Part shown: in pieces, positions 26,503 to 35,295 of the stretch
Layout of the letters: every line of letters starts with the position of its first letter
Position numbering within the stretch: position 1 is the stretch's first letter
From: Neobacillus driksii
GTDB taxonomy: Bacteria; Bacillota; Bacilli; Bacillales; Cytobacillaceae
Length of the DNA stretch: 64,000 nt
Direction of reading: 5' to 3'
Assembly: GCF_013409995.1 (NCBI RefSeq)
Contig: NZ_JACCBX010000006.1
Coordinates: 60,437-124,436 of the forward strand
Program-made: the position numbers and the translations under genes
The notes under the pieces: generated by a model
Database searches by the model: none
Seen by the model: the letters and a program-made list of their open reading frames with translations, nothing else
Told to the model about the DNA's origin: nothing

Positions 26503-29067
26503 TTAAAAGTACTTTAAAATGGCATCCGGAGGATCTTGACGATAAGCGAGTTTCCAAACCTTTAAGATATTTTCTTTTGTTACTTTCATCGCTGGTACAA
26601 CATAGAAAGGAGCTACTTCCTTACCAAGTAATGAATATCCCGCAATAATTGCTTGTGCAACACCATTTTCATAAGGTAATTGCGCTCCAAGACCTTTAAT
26701 ATTACCTCCAGAAGCAATTTGATATGCCGCATTACTTCCCAAATCAACGGTCGTAATGACTATATCAGTTTTCCCTGCTTTACGTGCTGCAGCTAGTACT
26801 CCTTTCGCGGGTTCATCCCAAATGGCAAAAATACCATCTAAATCTGGATTTTTTGCTAACATAACAGAGGCTGCTTTTTCCGCATCGTTTGGAGTGGCAA
26901 TTCCAGTACGTACAACAATTTTAATATTAGGATATTTTTCTTTAATCGTAGTTTCGAATGCTTCTACACGTTGATTATTTACAAAGAAATCAACATTGTG
27001 AAAAATAACACCAATCTTACCTTCTCCTTTAAGTTCTTTACCTATAATCTCGGCTGCAAATATACCATTTCCATAGTTGTCAGATGTAACGACGCTCACA
27101 TAATCTTTGCCAAATTCTAATCCTTCAGGCACGCTATCCATAAAAATTAGTTTGATTCCTGTCTCTGCAGCCTTTTTAAAAGCGGGAGCAGTTGCAACCC
27201 GATCAACCGGTAAGCTAACGATAACATCTGGTTTTTTAGCCATGATAATTTCGATATCTGTTAATTGTTTTTCAGGTTTAAATTGTGCATCCGTAACAGC
27301 AACAACTTCAATACCCATTTTCTCAAAAGTATCTTTCAAACCATTAATGATCGCCGTTGAAAAATCATTGTCAGTATAGTGCATGGCAACAGCTGCCTTA
27401 CAATTCATTTCCTTAAGCTTTTTCAGGTCTTTCAACGATAATTGGAGTGTTTTGGCTGAAATAGCCTCCTCTCCATGCGGCCCTGTGCTTAAAATTTCAT
27501 CATCCGGAATATTTTGGTTAATCGTACTATTCAGCGTTTCTCTTATGATGGTCAAAAACTCTTTTACATTAAAGGGTTTTGTTACATAATTATCAAACCC
27601 TTTATCTAATGTATATTGAATATCCTGCGGAAGCGCATTGGCACTTACAGCAATTACTGCAATATCTTTTGTTTGTTTTATTGTTTTTAACTTATCAAAT
27701 ATTTCATAGCCATGGATATCGGGAAGGTTTAGATCAAGCAGAATCAAGTCCACTTTTTCATTCCCTGCCATTTCTAATCCTTCTTTTCCGGAACGAGCAG
27801 ATAAAAGCGTATAGGAAGGCTGCGATTTCATGATGTTCCTTACTAAGTTTACGTTCGACGCGTTATCTTCAATATACAGCAAACGGTAGTCATCAGCCTT
27901 CCGGATATTTTCCTTAGTAAGTTCAACCTCTTCACCCCATCTCATCACAGGCTTTAAATCATGGGGAAGAGGGAGGCTAAAGCAAAAATCAGTGCCTAAA
28001 CCTTTTTGACTCGTTACACTAATTTGCCCTCCCATTAGCTGGACGAGCTGTTTTACTAAAGACAATCCAATACCTGTACCTTCTTCTTGTGTCCCTTCAA
28101 TTCGGTAAAAGGGAACAAATACCTTTTGATATTCTTCAACTGAAATTCCGACCCCTGTATCCGCAACATGAATGACCTGCTCGTTTCCTTTGAAATAAGA
28201 GAAGATCATGACTTTGCCGCCTTCCCGATTATATTTGATCGCATTATCGAGAAGATTAAGAAAGATTTGTTTAAGACGAATGGGATCTGCAAGAACAAAT
28301 ATGTTTTGCCATTGATCCAATTGGTTATGTATACTGATTCTCTTCATGTTTGCCTGCGGCTGCACGATATTGATACATTCATTGATAATCGTCAGAAGAT
28401 CAATCTCTTCGATCGACACTTTTATCTGGCCCGTTTCTATTCTTGATAAATCTAAAATATCATTAATTAAACTTAATAAATGTCTCCCTCCGTTTAAAAT
28501 CTCTTGGACAAAATCACGCTGATCATCATTTAAGGTTTCTTCAATTTCTAATAGCTGTGCAAAACCAAGGATTCCATTCAATGGTGTACGGAGTTCATGA
28601 CTCATTTTAGACAGAAAGTCGGATTTTGCTATATTTGCTTTTTCTGCCCCTTCTTTAGCTTGAATTAAGGCATTTTCCATGTTTTTTCGTTCGGTGATAT
28701 CAGAAATGGTAACAAGGGCAGCCTGTTCTTCATTATCACAAATTTTAAGAGGCGTTGAATTGACTGAGATCCATTTAGGTTCCTTATTCCCGTCGTTAAT
28801 ACCTAATATGAAATCATGGAAAGGAATACCATCCTTAAGTGTTATTATTCCTGGTAACTGAGAATAGGGTAACGGTGATCCGTCTTCATTTACATATTCT
28901 AGTTGCATCAAGCTGGATTCTGTTAAGAACTCTAATTTAATCCCCAGTATTTTTTCTACATTTTCATTTAGGGCAACCATTTTCCCCGACTTTTCAAGAA
29001 TCATTACACATTCGGACATGGTCCGAAGAACTTCCTTATATAAATTATCTTTATAAAAGATTTCCAT
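26503..29067 (-). CDS. Soluble hybrid histidine kinase with C-terminal SBP domain (PAS-HisKA-HATPase-REC-SBP)
   Basis: An 854-residue fusion in one uninterrupted frame. Order: PAS (~10-130, ending DITERK), HisKA with His157 (SHELRTPLNG), HATPase (~255-375; NLLDNAIKYN, ADTGVGI, GTGIGLSLVKQL), receiver (~392-510; phospho-acceptor Asp445 in LLDLNLPD, then KPF), and from ~516 to the end a full periplasmic-binding-protein domain of the sugar type. That last part aligns without gaps to the mature lipoprotein at 39747; about 65 % of the first ~120 aligned residues are identical by hand count. There is no signal peptide and no membrane segment, so the binding domain should be cytosolic. Divergent from a LytTR response regulator, its likely output. 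What it binds is unknown. Confidence 0.88.
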   Translation of the reverse strand: MEIFYKDNLYKEVLRTMSECVMILEKSGKMVALNENVEKILGIKLEFLTESSLMQLEYVNEDGSPLPYSQLPGIITLKDGIPFHDFILGINDGNKEPKWISVNSTPLKICDNEEQAALVTISDITERKNMENALIQAKEGAEKANIAKSDFLSKMSHELRTPLNGILGFAQLLEIEETLNDDQRDFVQEILNGGRHLLSLINDILDLSRIETGQIKVSIEEIDLLTIINECINIVQPQANMKRISIHNQLDQWQNIFVLADPIRLKQIFLNLLDNAIKYNREGGKVMIFSYFKGNEQVIHVADTGVGISVEEYQKVFVPFYRIEGTQEEGTGIGLSLVKQLVQLMGGQISVTSQKGLGTDFCFSLPLPHDLKPVMRWGEEVELTKENIRKADDYRLLYIEDNASNVNLVRNIMKSQPSYTLLSARSGKEGLEMAGNEKVDLILLDLNLPDIHGYEIFDKLKTIKQTKDIAVIAVSANALPQDIQYTLDKGFDNYVTKPFNVKEFLTIIRETLNSTINQNIPDDEILSTGPHGEEAISAKTLQLSLKDLKKLKEMNCKAAVAMHYTDNDFSTAIINGLKDTFEKMGIEVVAVTDAQFKPEKQLTDIEIIMAKKPDVIVSLPVDRVATAPAFKKAAETGIKLIFMDSVPEGLEFGKDYVSVVTSDNYGNGIFAAEIIGKELKGEGKIGVIFHNVDFFVNNQRVEAFETTIKEKYPNIKIVVRTGIATPNDAEKAASVMLAKNPDLDGIFAIWDEPAKGVLAAARKAGKTDIVITTVDLGSNAAYQIASGGNIKGLGAQLPYENGVAQAIIAGYSLLGKEVAPFYVVPAMKVTKENILKVWKLAYRQDPPDAILKYF

Positions 29068-29257
29068 TTTTTCTCCACCATTCCCTTTCGATTAGAAAAA
29101 ACTACCTAAGCCGGATATACTGTCTTATACTGTAAGCGGTTAGATTGGCTGCTAACTAAAAAATAAGAAGCCATTTATTTCATTTTTTCACATATTATCT
29201 AGTTAATACGTTATGTGATATAGTTTAAACCAAACATAATTACATGAGGGATGATTT

Positions 29258-29974
29258 ATGAAAGTTTTGATTGCAGAGGACAATGCACCATCTATAAAAT
29301 TGTTAAAGCATCTGATTAAATCTGTTCCGAACTATCAAATTGTCGGAGAAGCAGTAAATGGTGAGGATTTAATCAACAAGGTAATGATGGAAAAGCCCGA
29401 CATCGTGTTAGTTGATATTAACATGCCTTTATTGAACGGAATGGAAGCTGTTAAATCGTGTAAAAAAATTCTGCCAACCTTGCAGGTTATTTTTATCACA
29501 GGCCATGATGAATACGCGCTGGAAGCCTTTGGGGTGAATGCGATCGATTACATTGTGAAACCGATTGAGCGAGACAGGCTTTATTCCGCTTTAGAGCGGG
29601 CAGCAGTCTTTTCAAAGCAAACGGGCACGGTTACGCCAGCTGCTCCTGTCAAAAAGGATTTAATGATCAAACAGCGTAACCAGTATTCTTTTATTCCGTT
29701 AGAGGAGATTATTTTTATTGAAAGAGCTGACCGAAAGTCCGTCATTCATACGGTTAATCAAAAAATTGAGTTAAATGAAGCGTTAACCGACCTTGAAGAA
29801 ATTCTTGATTCGCGATTTGTTGCCTCCCATCGTTCTTATATTATCAATTTGCAACATTTAACGAAAATTGAAGCGTCTGGCCAATCGTACAATGCCTATT
29901 TTAAAAATTATGAAGAGACTGCAAAGGTTTCGAAGAATAAACTTGCAGAGTTGCAAAAATGTAAATCGTTGTAA
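29258..29974 (+). CDS. LytTR-family response regulator
   Basis: A 238-residue regulator: receiver domain (~1-120; acidic pocket Glu7/Asp8, phospho-acceptor Asp53 in LVDINMP, Lys in VKPIE near 102) and a C-terminal LytTR DNA-binding domain (~140-236; the IIFIERADRK and FVASHRSYIINLQHL segments are typical). It is transcribed away from the hybrid kinase gene, 190 nt apart, making that kinase the obvious partner. The kinase carries its own receiver, so signal may branch. Targets are unknown; the LacI/SBP/ABC genes downstream are candidates. Followed by a strong terminator. Confidence 0.88.
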   Translation: MKVLIAEDNAPSIKLLKHLIKSVPNYQIVGEAVNGEDLINKVMMEKPDIVLVDINMPLLNGMEAVKSCKKILPTLQVIFITGHDEYALEAFGVNAIDYIVKPIERDRLYSALERAAVFSKQTGTVTPAAPVKKDLMIKQRNQYSFIPLEEIIFIERADRKSVIHTVNQKIELNEALTDLEEILDSRFVASHRSYIINLQHLTKIEASGQSYNAYFKNYEETAKVSKNKLAELQKCKSL

Positions 29975-29978
29975 AAAG

Positions 29979-30017
29979 TAAGGCTCAGTAATGGAAAATT
30001 ACTGGGTCTTATTTTTT
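29979..30017 (+). terminator. Terminator after the LytTR regulator
   Basis: TAAGGCTCAGTAAT pairs with ATTACTGGGTCTTA, followed by TTTTTT. Confidence 0.88.
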
Positions 30018-30123
30018 AAAAAAAATGCTTTTTTTGTTCGAATGAATGAAAGGGTTTTCTGAATGAAAGAAATTAGCAGCCAAATGGACAAAAAGCATGT
30101 CTAAAGGCGATTAGACGACAATT

Positions 30124-30139
30124 TTGTAATCGATTACAA
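30124..30139. promoter_or_regulatory. LacI-type operator upstream of the lacI-family gene
   Basis: TTGTAATCGATTACAA is a perfect 16-bp palindrome. Its inner 14-mer recurs exactly at 39644-39657. It also fits the cre consensus, so CcpA is an alternative binder. Confidence 0.7.
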
Positions 30140-30176
30140 TCCAAGTATAGAAACAGGAAAGGAAAAGAGAACAAAG

Positions 30177-31172
30177 ATGGTTGGGATTGTGGATGTAGCA
30201 AAAAAGGCTAATGTTTCTACTGCAACAGTATCTCGAGTATTAACAAAGCCTGAAACAGTAAGGGAAACAACGACGGAAAAAGTGTTAAAGGCGATTGAAG
30301 CATTGAATTATCAGCCTAATCTCTTAGCGCGCCAGCTAAGAAGGCTCGAAACGAATACGATCCTAGTTGTTGTACCTGACATTACAAATCCCTTTTTTTC
30401 AAAGGTGTTAAGGGGGATTGAAGCTGTCGCTGTGGCAAACGGATATCAGGTTTTACTAGGTGATACAGGTAATGATGTGGAACGAGAAAAGGGATATTTA
30501 AACATCCTGCAGCAAAAAAAAGCAGATGGAATGGTTTTATTAACCGCCAGAATGGATGCAGCAGCCGTTGAAGAGGTGGCCCGATGTTTTCCGGTGGTGC
30601 TGGCTTGTGAATATATTGAGGGCTCCAGGATCCCAACTGTTTCGATTGATAATATCAGTGGTGCCAGAAAGGCAGCGGAATATTTAATCGATTTGGGACA
30701 CGTAAGAATTGGCTGCATCACTGGACCTCTCGATATCGTATTGAGCCGAGACCGCCTCAAAGGATTTTATCAGGCGATGGCAAGGAAAAACCTTATCGTT
30801 GACCCGGTGTTAGTCCAGGAGGGTGACTTCTCATTTGATAGCGGTTTTAATCTCATGATGAAGTTTTTCGCTCTTGGCCAACTCCCAACAGCGATATTTG
30901 CTGCAAGCGATGATATGGCAATGGGAGTAATTAAGGCGATTAAATCAAAGGGTCTTAAGGTTCCTGAGGATATTTCGGTTCTAGGTTTTGATAATCTAAA
31001 ATTTTCCTCCATATTTGAACCGGGTCTTACAACGATTGCACAGCCAGCATTCGAAATTGGTGAGAAGGCGATGGAATTACTAATGAAGCTCATCAACAAA
31101 GAGGAAGTCAAACGCGAGCAAATTATCTTAGCTGACCAGTTGGTTGTAAGGGAGTCTGTCAGAACTATTTAA
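30177..31172 (+). CDS. LacI-family transcriptional regulator
   Basis: A 331-residue regulator with the LacI headpiece (VGIVDVAKKANVSTATVSRVL, residues 2-22, and hinge LARQLRR near 52) followed by a sugar-binding core (~60-325; NPFFSKVLRGIE, DNISGARKAAEYLIDLGH, AASDDMAMGVIKA). Upstream is a palindromic operator at 30124, so it probably represses itself. Related sites precede both SBP genes at 31381 and 39747, suggesting it controls the import genes that follow. The inducer is unknown. The ATG follows AAAGGAAAAGAGAAC, a weak ribosome site. Confidence 0.9.
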   Translation: MVGIVDVAKKANVSTATVSRVLTKPETVRETTTEKVLKAIEALNYQPNLLARQLRRLETNTILVVVPDITNPFFSKVLRGIEAVAVANGYQVLLGDTGNDVEREKGYLNILQQKKADGMVLLTARMDAAAVEEVARCFPVVLACEYIEGSRIPTVSIDNISGARKAAEYLIDLGHVRIGCITGPLDIVLSRDRLKGFYQAMARKNLIVDPVLVQEGDFSFDSGFNLMMKFFALGQLPTAIFAASDDMAMGVIKAIKSKGLKVPEDISVLGFDNLKFSSIFEPGLTTIAQPAFEIGEKAMELLMKLINKEEVKREQIILADQLVVRESVRTI

Positions 31173-31242
31173 AAATTTTAATAAGAAATGTAATCCTTTG
31201 CATTTTTTTGGAAGGCCATGAGATTCCTATTCTATCTCTTTA

Positions 31243-31256
31243 ATGTAAACGATTAC
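31243..31256. promoter_or_regulatory. LacI/cre-like operator upstream of the first SBP gene
   Basis: TGTAAACGATTACT differs at two bases from the palindrome TGTAATCGATTACA found at 30125 and 39644. It also fits cre with one mismatch. Confidence 0.55.
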
Positions 31257-31380
31257 TAGATAGAGTTTACTAAACTTTCAATTTATGAAAAGGGGGTGGT
31301 GCCACACTTTAGATTCTAAGGGTGGTACCAACAAAATAACGAGCTTCAACTAAATAACTAAAATAGTGGGGGTTAATCAA

Positions 31381-32553
31381 ATGAAAAAGAGTTTTTCACT
31401 TTCGGTATTATTGTTATTGATTTTAAGTATCGTAATGGCGGGATGCGGCGGCAATAAATCTACTTCAGGTGATCAAGCAACGACAAAAAAGAATGAAAAC
31501 TATTCTGAATCAGCTTCAGGTCCATTAACGATCAATCCAGCAATTCCAGACTTAGAAGTTAAAGATAAAGGTCCAAACGGTGAACAAGCTGTTTCAGCAA
31601 AGACATTACAGCTTACGGAAGAAGAGCTAAAAAAGATTAAAGATGGAAAATATAAAGCAGCCATTGTTATGCATTATTCTGGTACTGACTATATGAATGC
31701 CGCAGTAGGTGCGATGCAGGATACGTTTAAGAAAATGGGTATCAAAGTAGTTGCTGTAACAGATGCACAGTTTAAAGCAGAAAAGCAAGTAAATGATATT
31801 GAAACGGTTTTAGCAAAAAAACCTGACATCATGATTTCAGTTCCAGTTGATGCCGTTTCTACAGCACCGGCTTATAAAAAAGCAGTTGCACAAGGGGTTA
31901 AATTAGTATTTATGGATGGAGCTGCAGAAGGCCTTGCCCCTGGAAAAGATTACATCAGTATTGTATCTGGTGACAACGCGGGTAATGGAGCAACAGCAGC
32001 GGACGTTATGGCTGAAAAACTAGGTGGTAAAGGTAAAGTTGGTATTGTATATCACGATGTAAACTTCTTTGTAACAAAAAATCGTTCGGATGCCTTTGAA
32101 GCAAGAATCAAGGAAAAATATCCAAATATTGAGATTGTAGCAAAAGGCGGTATTACCGGTCCAAACGATGCTGAAAAAGTAGCTTCTGCGATGCTTACAA
32201 GAAATAAAGATATTGATGGAATCTTTGCTCCATGGGATGTACCTGCTGAAGGTGTTATGGCAGCTGCCCGCACTGCAGGCAAAAATGATCTTGTTGTAAC
32301 AACTGTTGACTTGGGAACAAACGTTGCAATTTCAATTGCACAGGATGGAATCGTAAAAGGGCTTGGAGCTCAGCTGCCATATGACCAAGGTGTTGCACAA
32401 GGGATTCTTTCCGGTTATGCACTATTAGGTAAGGAAGCACCAGCTTATGTTGCTTCGCCATCGATTAAAGTCACAAAAGATAATGTATTAGATTCTTGGA
32501 AGCTGATCTACGGGACAGAAGCACCTAAAACAGTTCAAGATGCAATGAAATAA
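31381..32553 (+). CDS. Sugar-type ABC importer substrate-binding lipoprotein (SBP1)
   Basis: Extracellular binding protein anchored by lipid, 390 aa. Signal peptide residues 1-22 with lipobox VMAGC, a low-complexity linker, then a Peripla_BP_4 (ribose/galactose-binding type) domain. The upstream GTG at 31366 lies in the ribosome site, and ATG 31381 is followed by the typical KKS signal start. Closely related to the protein at 39747 and to the C-terminal part of the kinase at 26503 (shared segments AVSAKTLQL, VVAVTDAQFK, GLGAQLPY). First of an SBP-ATPase-permease operon. Ligand unknown; a polyol or unusual sugar is plausible from the enzymes downstream. Confidence 0.9.
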   Translation: MKKSFSLSVLLLLILSIVMAGCGGNKSTSGDQATTKKNENYSESASGPLTINPAIPDLEVKDKGPNGEQAVSAKTLQLTEEELKKIKDGKYKAAIVMHYSGTDYMNAAVGAMQDTFKKMGIKVVAVTDAQFKAEKQVNDIETVLAKKPDIMISVPVDAVSTAPAYKKAVAQGVKLVFMDGAAEGLAPGKDYISIVSGDNAGNGATAADVMAEKLGGKGKVGIVYHDVNFFVTKNRSDAFEARIKEKYPNIEIVAKGGITGPNDAEKVASAMLTRNKDIDGIFAPWDVPAEGVMAAARTAGKNDLVVTTVDLGTNVAISIAQDGIVKGLGAQLPYDQGVAQGILSGYALLGKEAPAYVASPSIKVTKDNVLDSWKLIYGTEAPKTVQDAMK

Positions 32554-32560
32554 AAAATAG

Positions 32561-32591
32561 GATAGGGGCTGCCCGAAAAGCAGCCTCTATC
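32561..32591 (+). other. Intercistronic stem-loop between SBP1 and ATPase1
   Basis: GATAGGGGCTGC pairs with GCAGCCTCTATC (one G-U or mismatch) around CCGAAAA. No T run follows. Such hairpins between binding-protein and ATPase genes often stabilise the upstream mRNA so that binding protein is made in excess; the same layout occurs at 44857-44883. Confidence 0.7.
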
Positions 32592-32612
32592 ACGAAAAGA
32601 AGGTGAACTTGG

Positions 32613-34109
32613 ATGGAACAACCTATTCTAGAAATGAAAAATATTAGTAAATCATTTAACGGTATTCCCGTATTAAAAGATGTTAATTTCTCCGTGAAAA
32701 AAGGTGAAGTTCACGCCTTGATGGGGGGAAATGGTGCCGGGAAATCGACGTTAATGAAAATTTTAACAGGTGTTTATACCGCAGATAGCGGCGACATTCT
32801 GATTGACGGAAAACCTGTGAGTATTAAAAGTTATGAAGAAGCACAAAAAAATAATATATCGATGATTTTCCAAGAGTTTAGCTTAATTCCAACCCTTACC
32901 GTTGCCCAAAACATCTATCTTACACGTGAGAAGAAAAACTCATTAGGACTGCTCGATGACAAAGATTGTGAAAAGAAAACGGAAAAACTGTTAGAGGAAT
33001 TAGGCGTAGATATTAAACCAACTGATATTGTGCAAAACCTTGGCGTTGGCTATTGGCAGATGACGGAAATTGCCAAAGCACTTTCCCAAGAAGCGAAAAT
33101 TCTTATCATGGACGAGCCAACCTCTTCATTAACTAAAAATGAAACAGAAGTATTATTTAGCTTTATTAACAAATTGAAAGCAAAAGGATATTCCATCATC
33201 TATATTTCACACCGGATGGATGAAATCTTTGAAATATGTGACCGAATTACAATATTACGTGATGGGCGGTATATCACAACTGAAACATGCAGTGAAACCG
33301 ATCTTGACACCGTTATTCAACATATTGTCGGTATGGAGTTTGACCAAGCATTTGAATGGAAGGAACGTGCTTACGCTACTGACGTACCGCCGATATTTGA
33401 AGTGAGAAACTTAACAGCCGGAAATGTTCAAGATATCAATCTTAAAATTCAGCCGGGTGAAATCGTCGGAATTGCCGGGCTGATGGGAAGCGGGAGAACA
33501 GAATTACTTCGAAGTCTGTTTGGAATTGATCCGATTGAGAGTGGAGAAATCTACGTAAACGGACAAAAACAAAGGATTAATAATCCAAGAAATGCAATCG
33601 ATGCCGGTCTTGCTTTGATACCGGAGGATCGCCGAATGCAAGGCTTGGTTCTTGAACATAGTGTCAAAGATAATATGATTCTTCCAATTCTTTCGAAGGT
33701 TAAAAAAGGAGCTTTTATAGATAATAAAAAATCAAATGACATTAGTAATGATTTTGTTCAAAAGCTCAATATTAAAACGGATCATATTTTTAAACAAGCA
33801 AGACTGTTATCAGGCGGTAATCAGCAAAAAATCGTTCTCGCCAAATGGCTGGCGAATGACCCTACCGTACTGATGCTAGATGAACCAACCATTGGTGTGG
33901 ATATTGGTGCAAAAACAGAAATCGTTGAAATTATTCGAGAAATGGCCGAAACTGGCAAGGCAATCCTTGTGGTCTCCTCTGAACTCCCAGAACTGCTTGC
34001 CTTGAGTGACCGTGTGGTCGTCATGCATGATGGGAAAATAAAGAAGGAGATGACACGCAAAGAGATTAAAACAGAGGAGGAATTACAATATGCAATCCAA
34101 GGTTTCTAA
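32613..34109 (+). CDS. RbsA-type ABC importer ATPase with two nucleotide-binding domains (ATPase1)
   Basis: A 498-residue cytoplasmic double ATPase that powers the sugar-type importer. Domain 1: Walker A GGNGAGKST near 38-46, Walker B LIMDEPTSS near 165, and a degenerate signature (LGVGYWQ). Domain 2: degenerate Walker A GLMGSGRTE near 290, signature LSGGNQQ near 398, Walker B LMLDEPTIGVD near 420. This is the usual asymmetry of the RbsA/MglA/XylG family. It lies 59 nt after SBP1 and overlaps the permease gene by 20 nt, so the three are one importer. Confidence 0.92.
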   Translation: MEQPILEMKNISKSFNGIPVLKDVNFSVKKGEVHALMGGNGAGKSTLMKILTGVYTADSGDILIDGKPVSIKSYEEAQKNNISMIFQEFSLIPTLTVAQNIYLTREKKNSLGLLDDKDCEKKTEKLLEELGVDIKPTDIVQNLGVGYWQMTEIAKALSQEAKILIMDEPTSSLTKNETEVLFSFINKLKAKGYSIIYISHRMDEIFEICDRITILRDGRYITTETCSETDLDTVIQHIVGMEFDQAFEWKERAYATDVPPIFEVRNLTAGNVQDINLKIQPGEIVGIAGLMGSGRTELLRSLFGIDPIESGEIYVNGQKQRINNPRNAIDAGLALIPEDRRMQGLVLEHSVKDNMILPILSKVKKGAFIDNKKSNDISNDFVQKLNIKTDHIFKQARLLSGGNQQKIVLAKWLANDPTVLMLDEPTIGVDIGAKTEIVEIIREMAETGKAILVVSSELPELLALSDRVVVMHDGKIKKEMTRKEIKTEEELQYAIQGF

Positions 34110-35070
34110 TATACAAAAGCCGGCAGCTCCGGCATTGAAAGGCTTCGAATGGCGCAATTATATTGTTTATTTCGCTTTCGTAGGAGTATTAATCTATTTT
34201 TCTATCAGCTTAGGTGATGAAGGGTTTTTAACATCAGGAAACTTGTTAAATATTGTTAGACAAACTGCTACCATTTCCTTAATGGCGTTGGCAATGACAT
34301 TTGTAATCAGTACAGGTGAAATTGACCTTTCTGTTGGTTCCATTGCCGCTCTTTCTTCTCTTGTAGGTGCATTGGCGATCCAAGCCGGTTATGGCATTGT
34401 GGGAGGACTCATCGGCGGTGTAAGTACGGGACTTGTGGTTGGTTTAATCAATGGTTTGCTTGTTACAAAGGTAGCCATTCCTTCCTTCCTTGTAACATTG
34501 GGAACAATGGGAGCGGTTAAAGGTTTTGCGATGTGGGTTACAGACACAGCACCAGTTCCAATTGTAGATGCAAATTTCAACTTTATTTTTGGATCTGGTG
34601 ACATTGGTCCAATTCCGGTTCTTCTAATTTGGACTCTAGTGTTTACGGTTATCGCCCATGTGTTGCTTCGTAAAACAGCATTTGGCCGTCAGGTGCTTGC
34701 TACAGGCGGAAATGAAAGCGCTGCAAGATTTTCAGGTGTGAAGACAATGAAAATTAAGCTGATGGTATTCCTTGGAACTGGTGTAATGGCTGGTTTAGCT
34801 GGTCTTCTCTACGCGGGTCGTATGAATGCAGGACGTTTTTCCTTCGGTGAAGGGGATGAGCTTTCTGTTATCGCTGCAGTTATCCTTGGGGGAACAAGCT
34901 TGTTTGGTGGTGTAGGAACGATTATCGGAACACTGGTTGGTTCGTTAATGATCGGTACGATCAACAACGGTTTGATTATTATGGGTCTGGATGTCAGCCA
35001 GCAAATGATTATCAAAGGAATTATCATTATCTTGGCTGTGGCATTTGGTAAAAAAGCAATGAAACGATAA
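34090..35070 (+). CDS. RbsC-type ABC importer permease (permease1)
   Basis: A 326-residue inner-membrane protein with 8-10 hydrophobic helices; family-conserved segments are GEIDLSVGSIAALSSLVGA near 76-95, NGLLVTKVAIPSFLVTLGTM near 120, and AAVILGGTSLFGG near 260. It forms a homodimeric pore for the RbsA-type ATPase whose gene it overlaps. ATG at 34090 has GAGGAGGA 9 nt upstream. Downstream enzyme genes begin 225 nt later; in that gap I see only two short imperfect repeats (CTGGCGGAATTC at 35144 and CTGGCAGAATTC at 35186) and no terminator, so co-transcription is possible. Confidence 0.92.
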   Translation: MQSKVSNIQKPAAPALKGFEWRNYIVYFAFVGVLIYFSISLGDEGFLTSGNLLNIVRQTATISLMALAMTFVISTGEIDLSVGSIAALSSLVGALAIQAGYGIVGGLIGGVSTGLVVGLINGLLVTKVAIPSFLVTLGTMGAVKGFAMWVTDTAPVPIVDANFNFIFGSGDIGPIPVLLIWTLVFTVIAHVLLRKTAFGRQVLATGGNESAARFSGVKTMKIKLMVFLGTGVMAGLAGLLYAGRMNAGRFSFGEGDELSVIAAVILGGTSLFGGVGTIIGTLVGSLMIGTINNGLIIMGLDVSQQMIIKGIIIILAVAFGKKAMKR

Positions 35071-35295
35071 TTATTAGAACGTTCGTCATATACCACCGAT
35101 TGTTGCTATAAAAAAATATGGTTGGACCCCAACAATTGTGAATCTGGCGGAATTCACCCGAAAATCAGCCGGATTAATGATATAACTGGCAGAATTCTCA
35201 TCAAAGTTCGTGGAATGAAGAGATTAGGCGAACAAAAAACATCAAAGTTTCAACTTTTGACAACACGATTAACTTTTTGAACAGGAGGAAGAAAA

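Noticed and set aside
31292..31330. AGGGTGGTACCA and a similar GGGGGTGGTGCCAC resemble the T-box antiterminator motif.
   Set aside because: The leader is too short for a T-box stem I, no specifier loop or terminator follows, and the gene is a sugar-type binding protein. Chance similarity or a small hairpin is more likely.
35144..35208. Two CTGGCRGAATTC segments 42 bp apart after permease1.
   Set aside because: Only two imperfect copies, with no regular unit or inverted symmetry. Too weak to list as a repeat.
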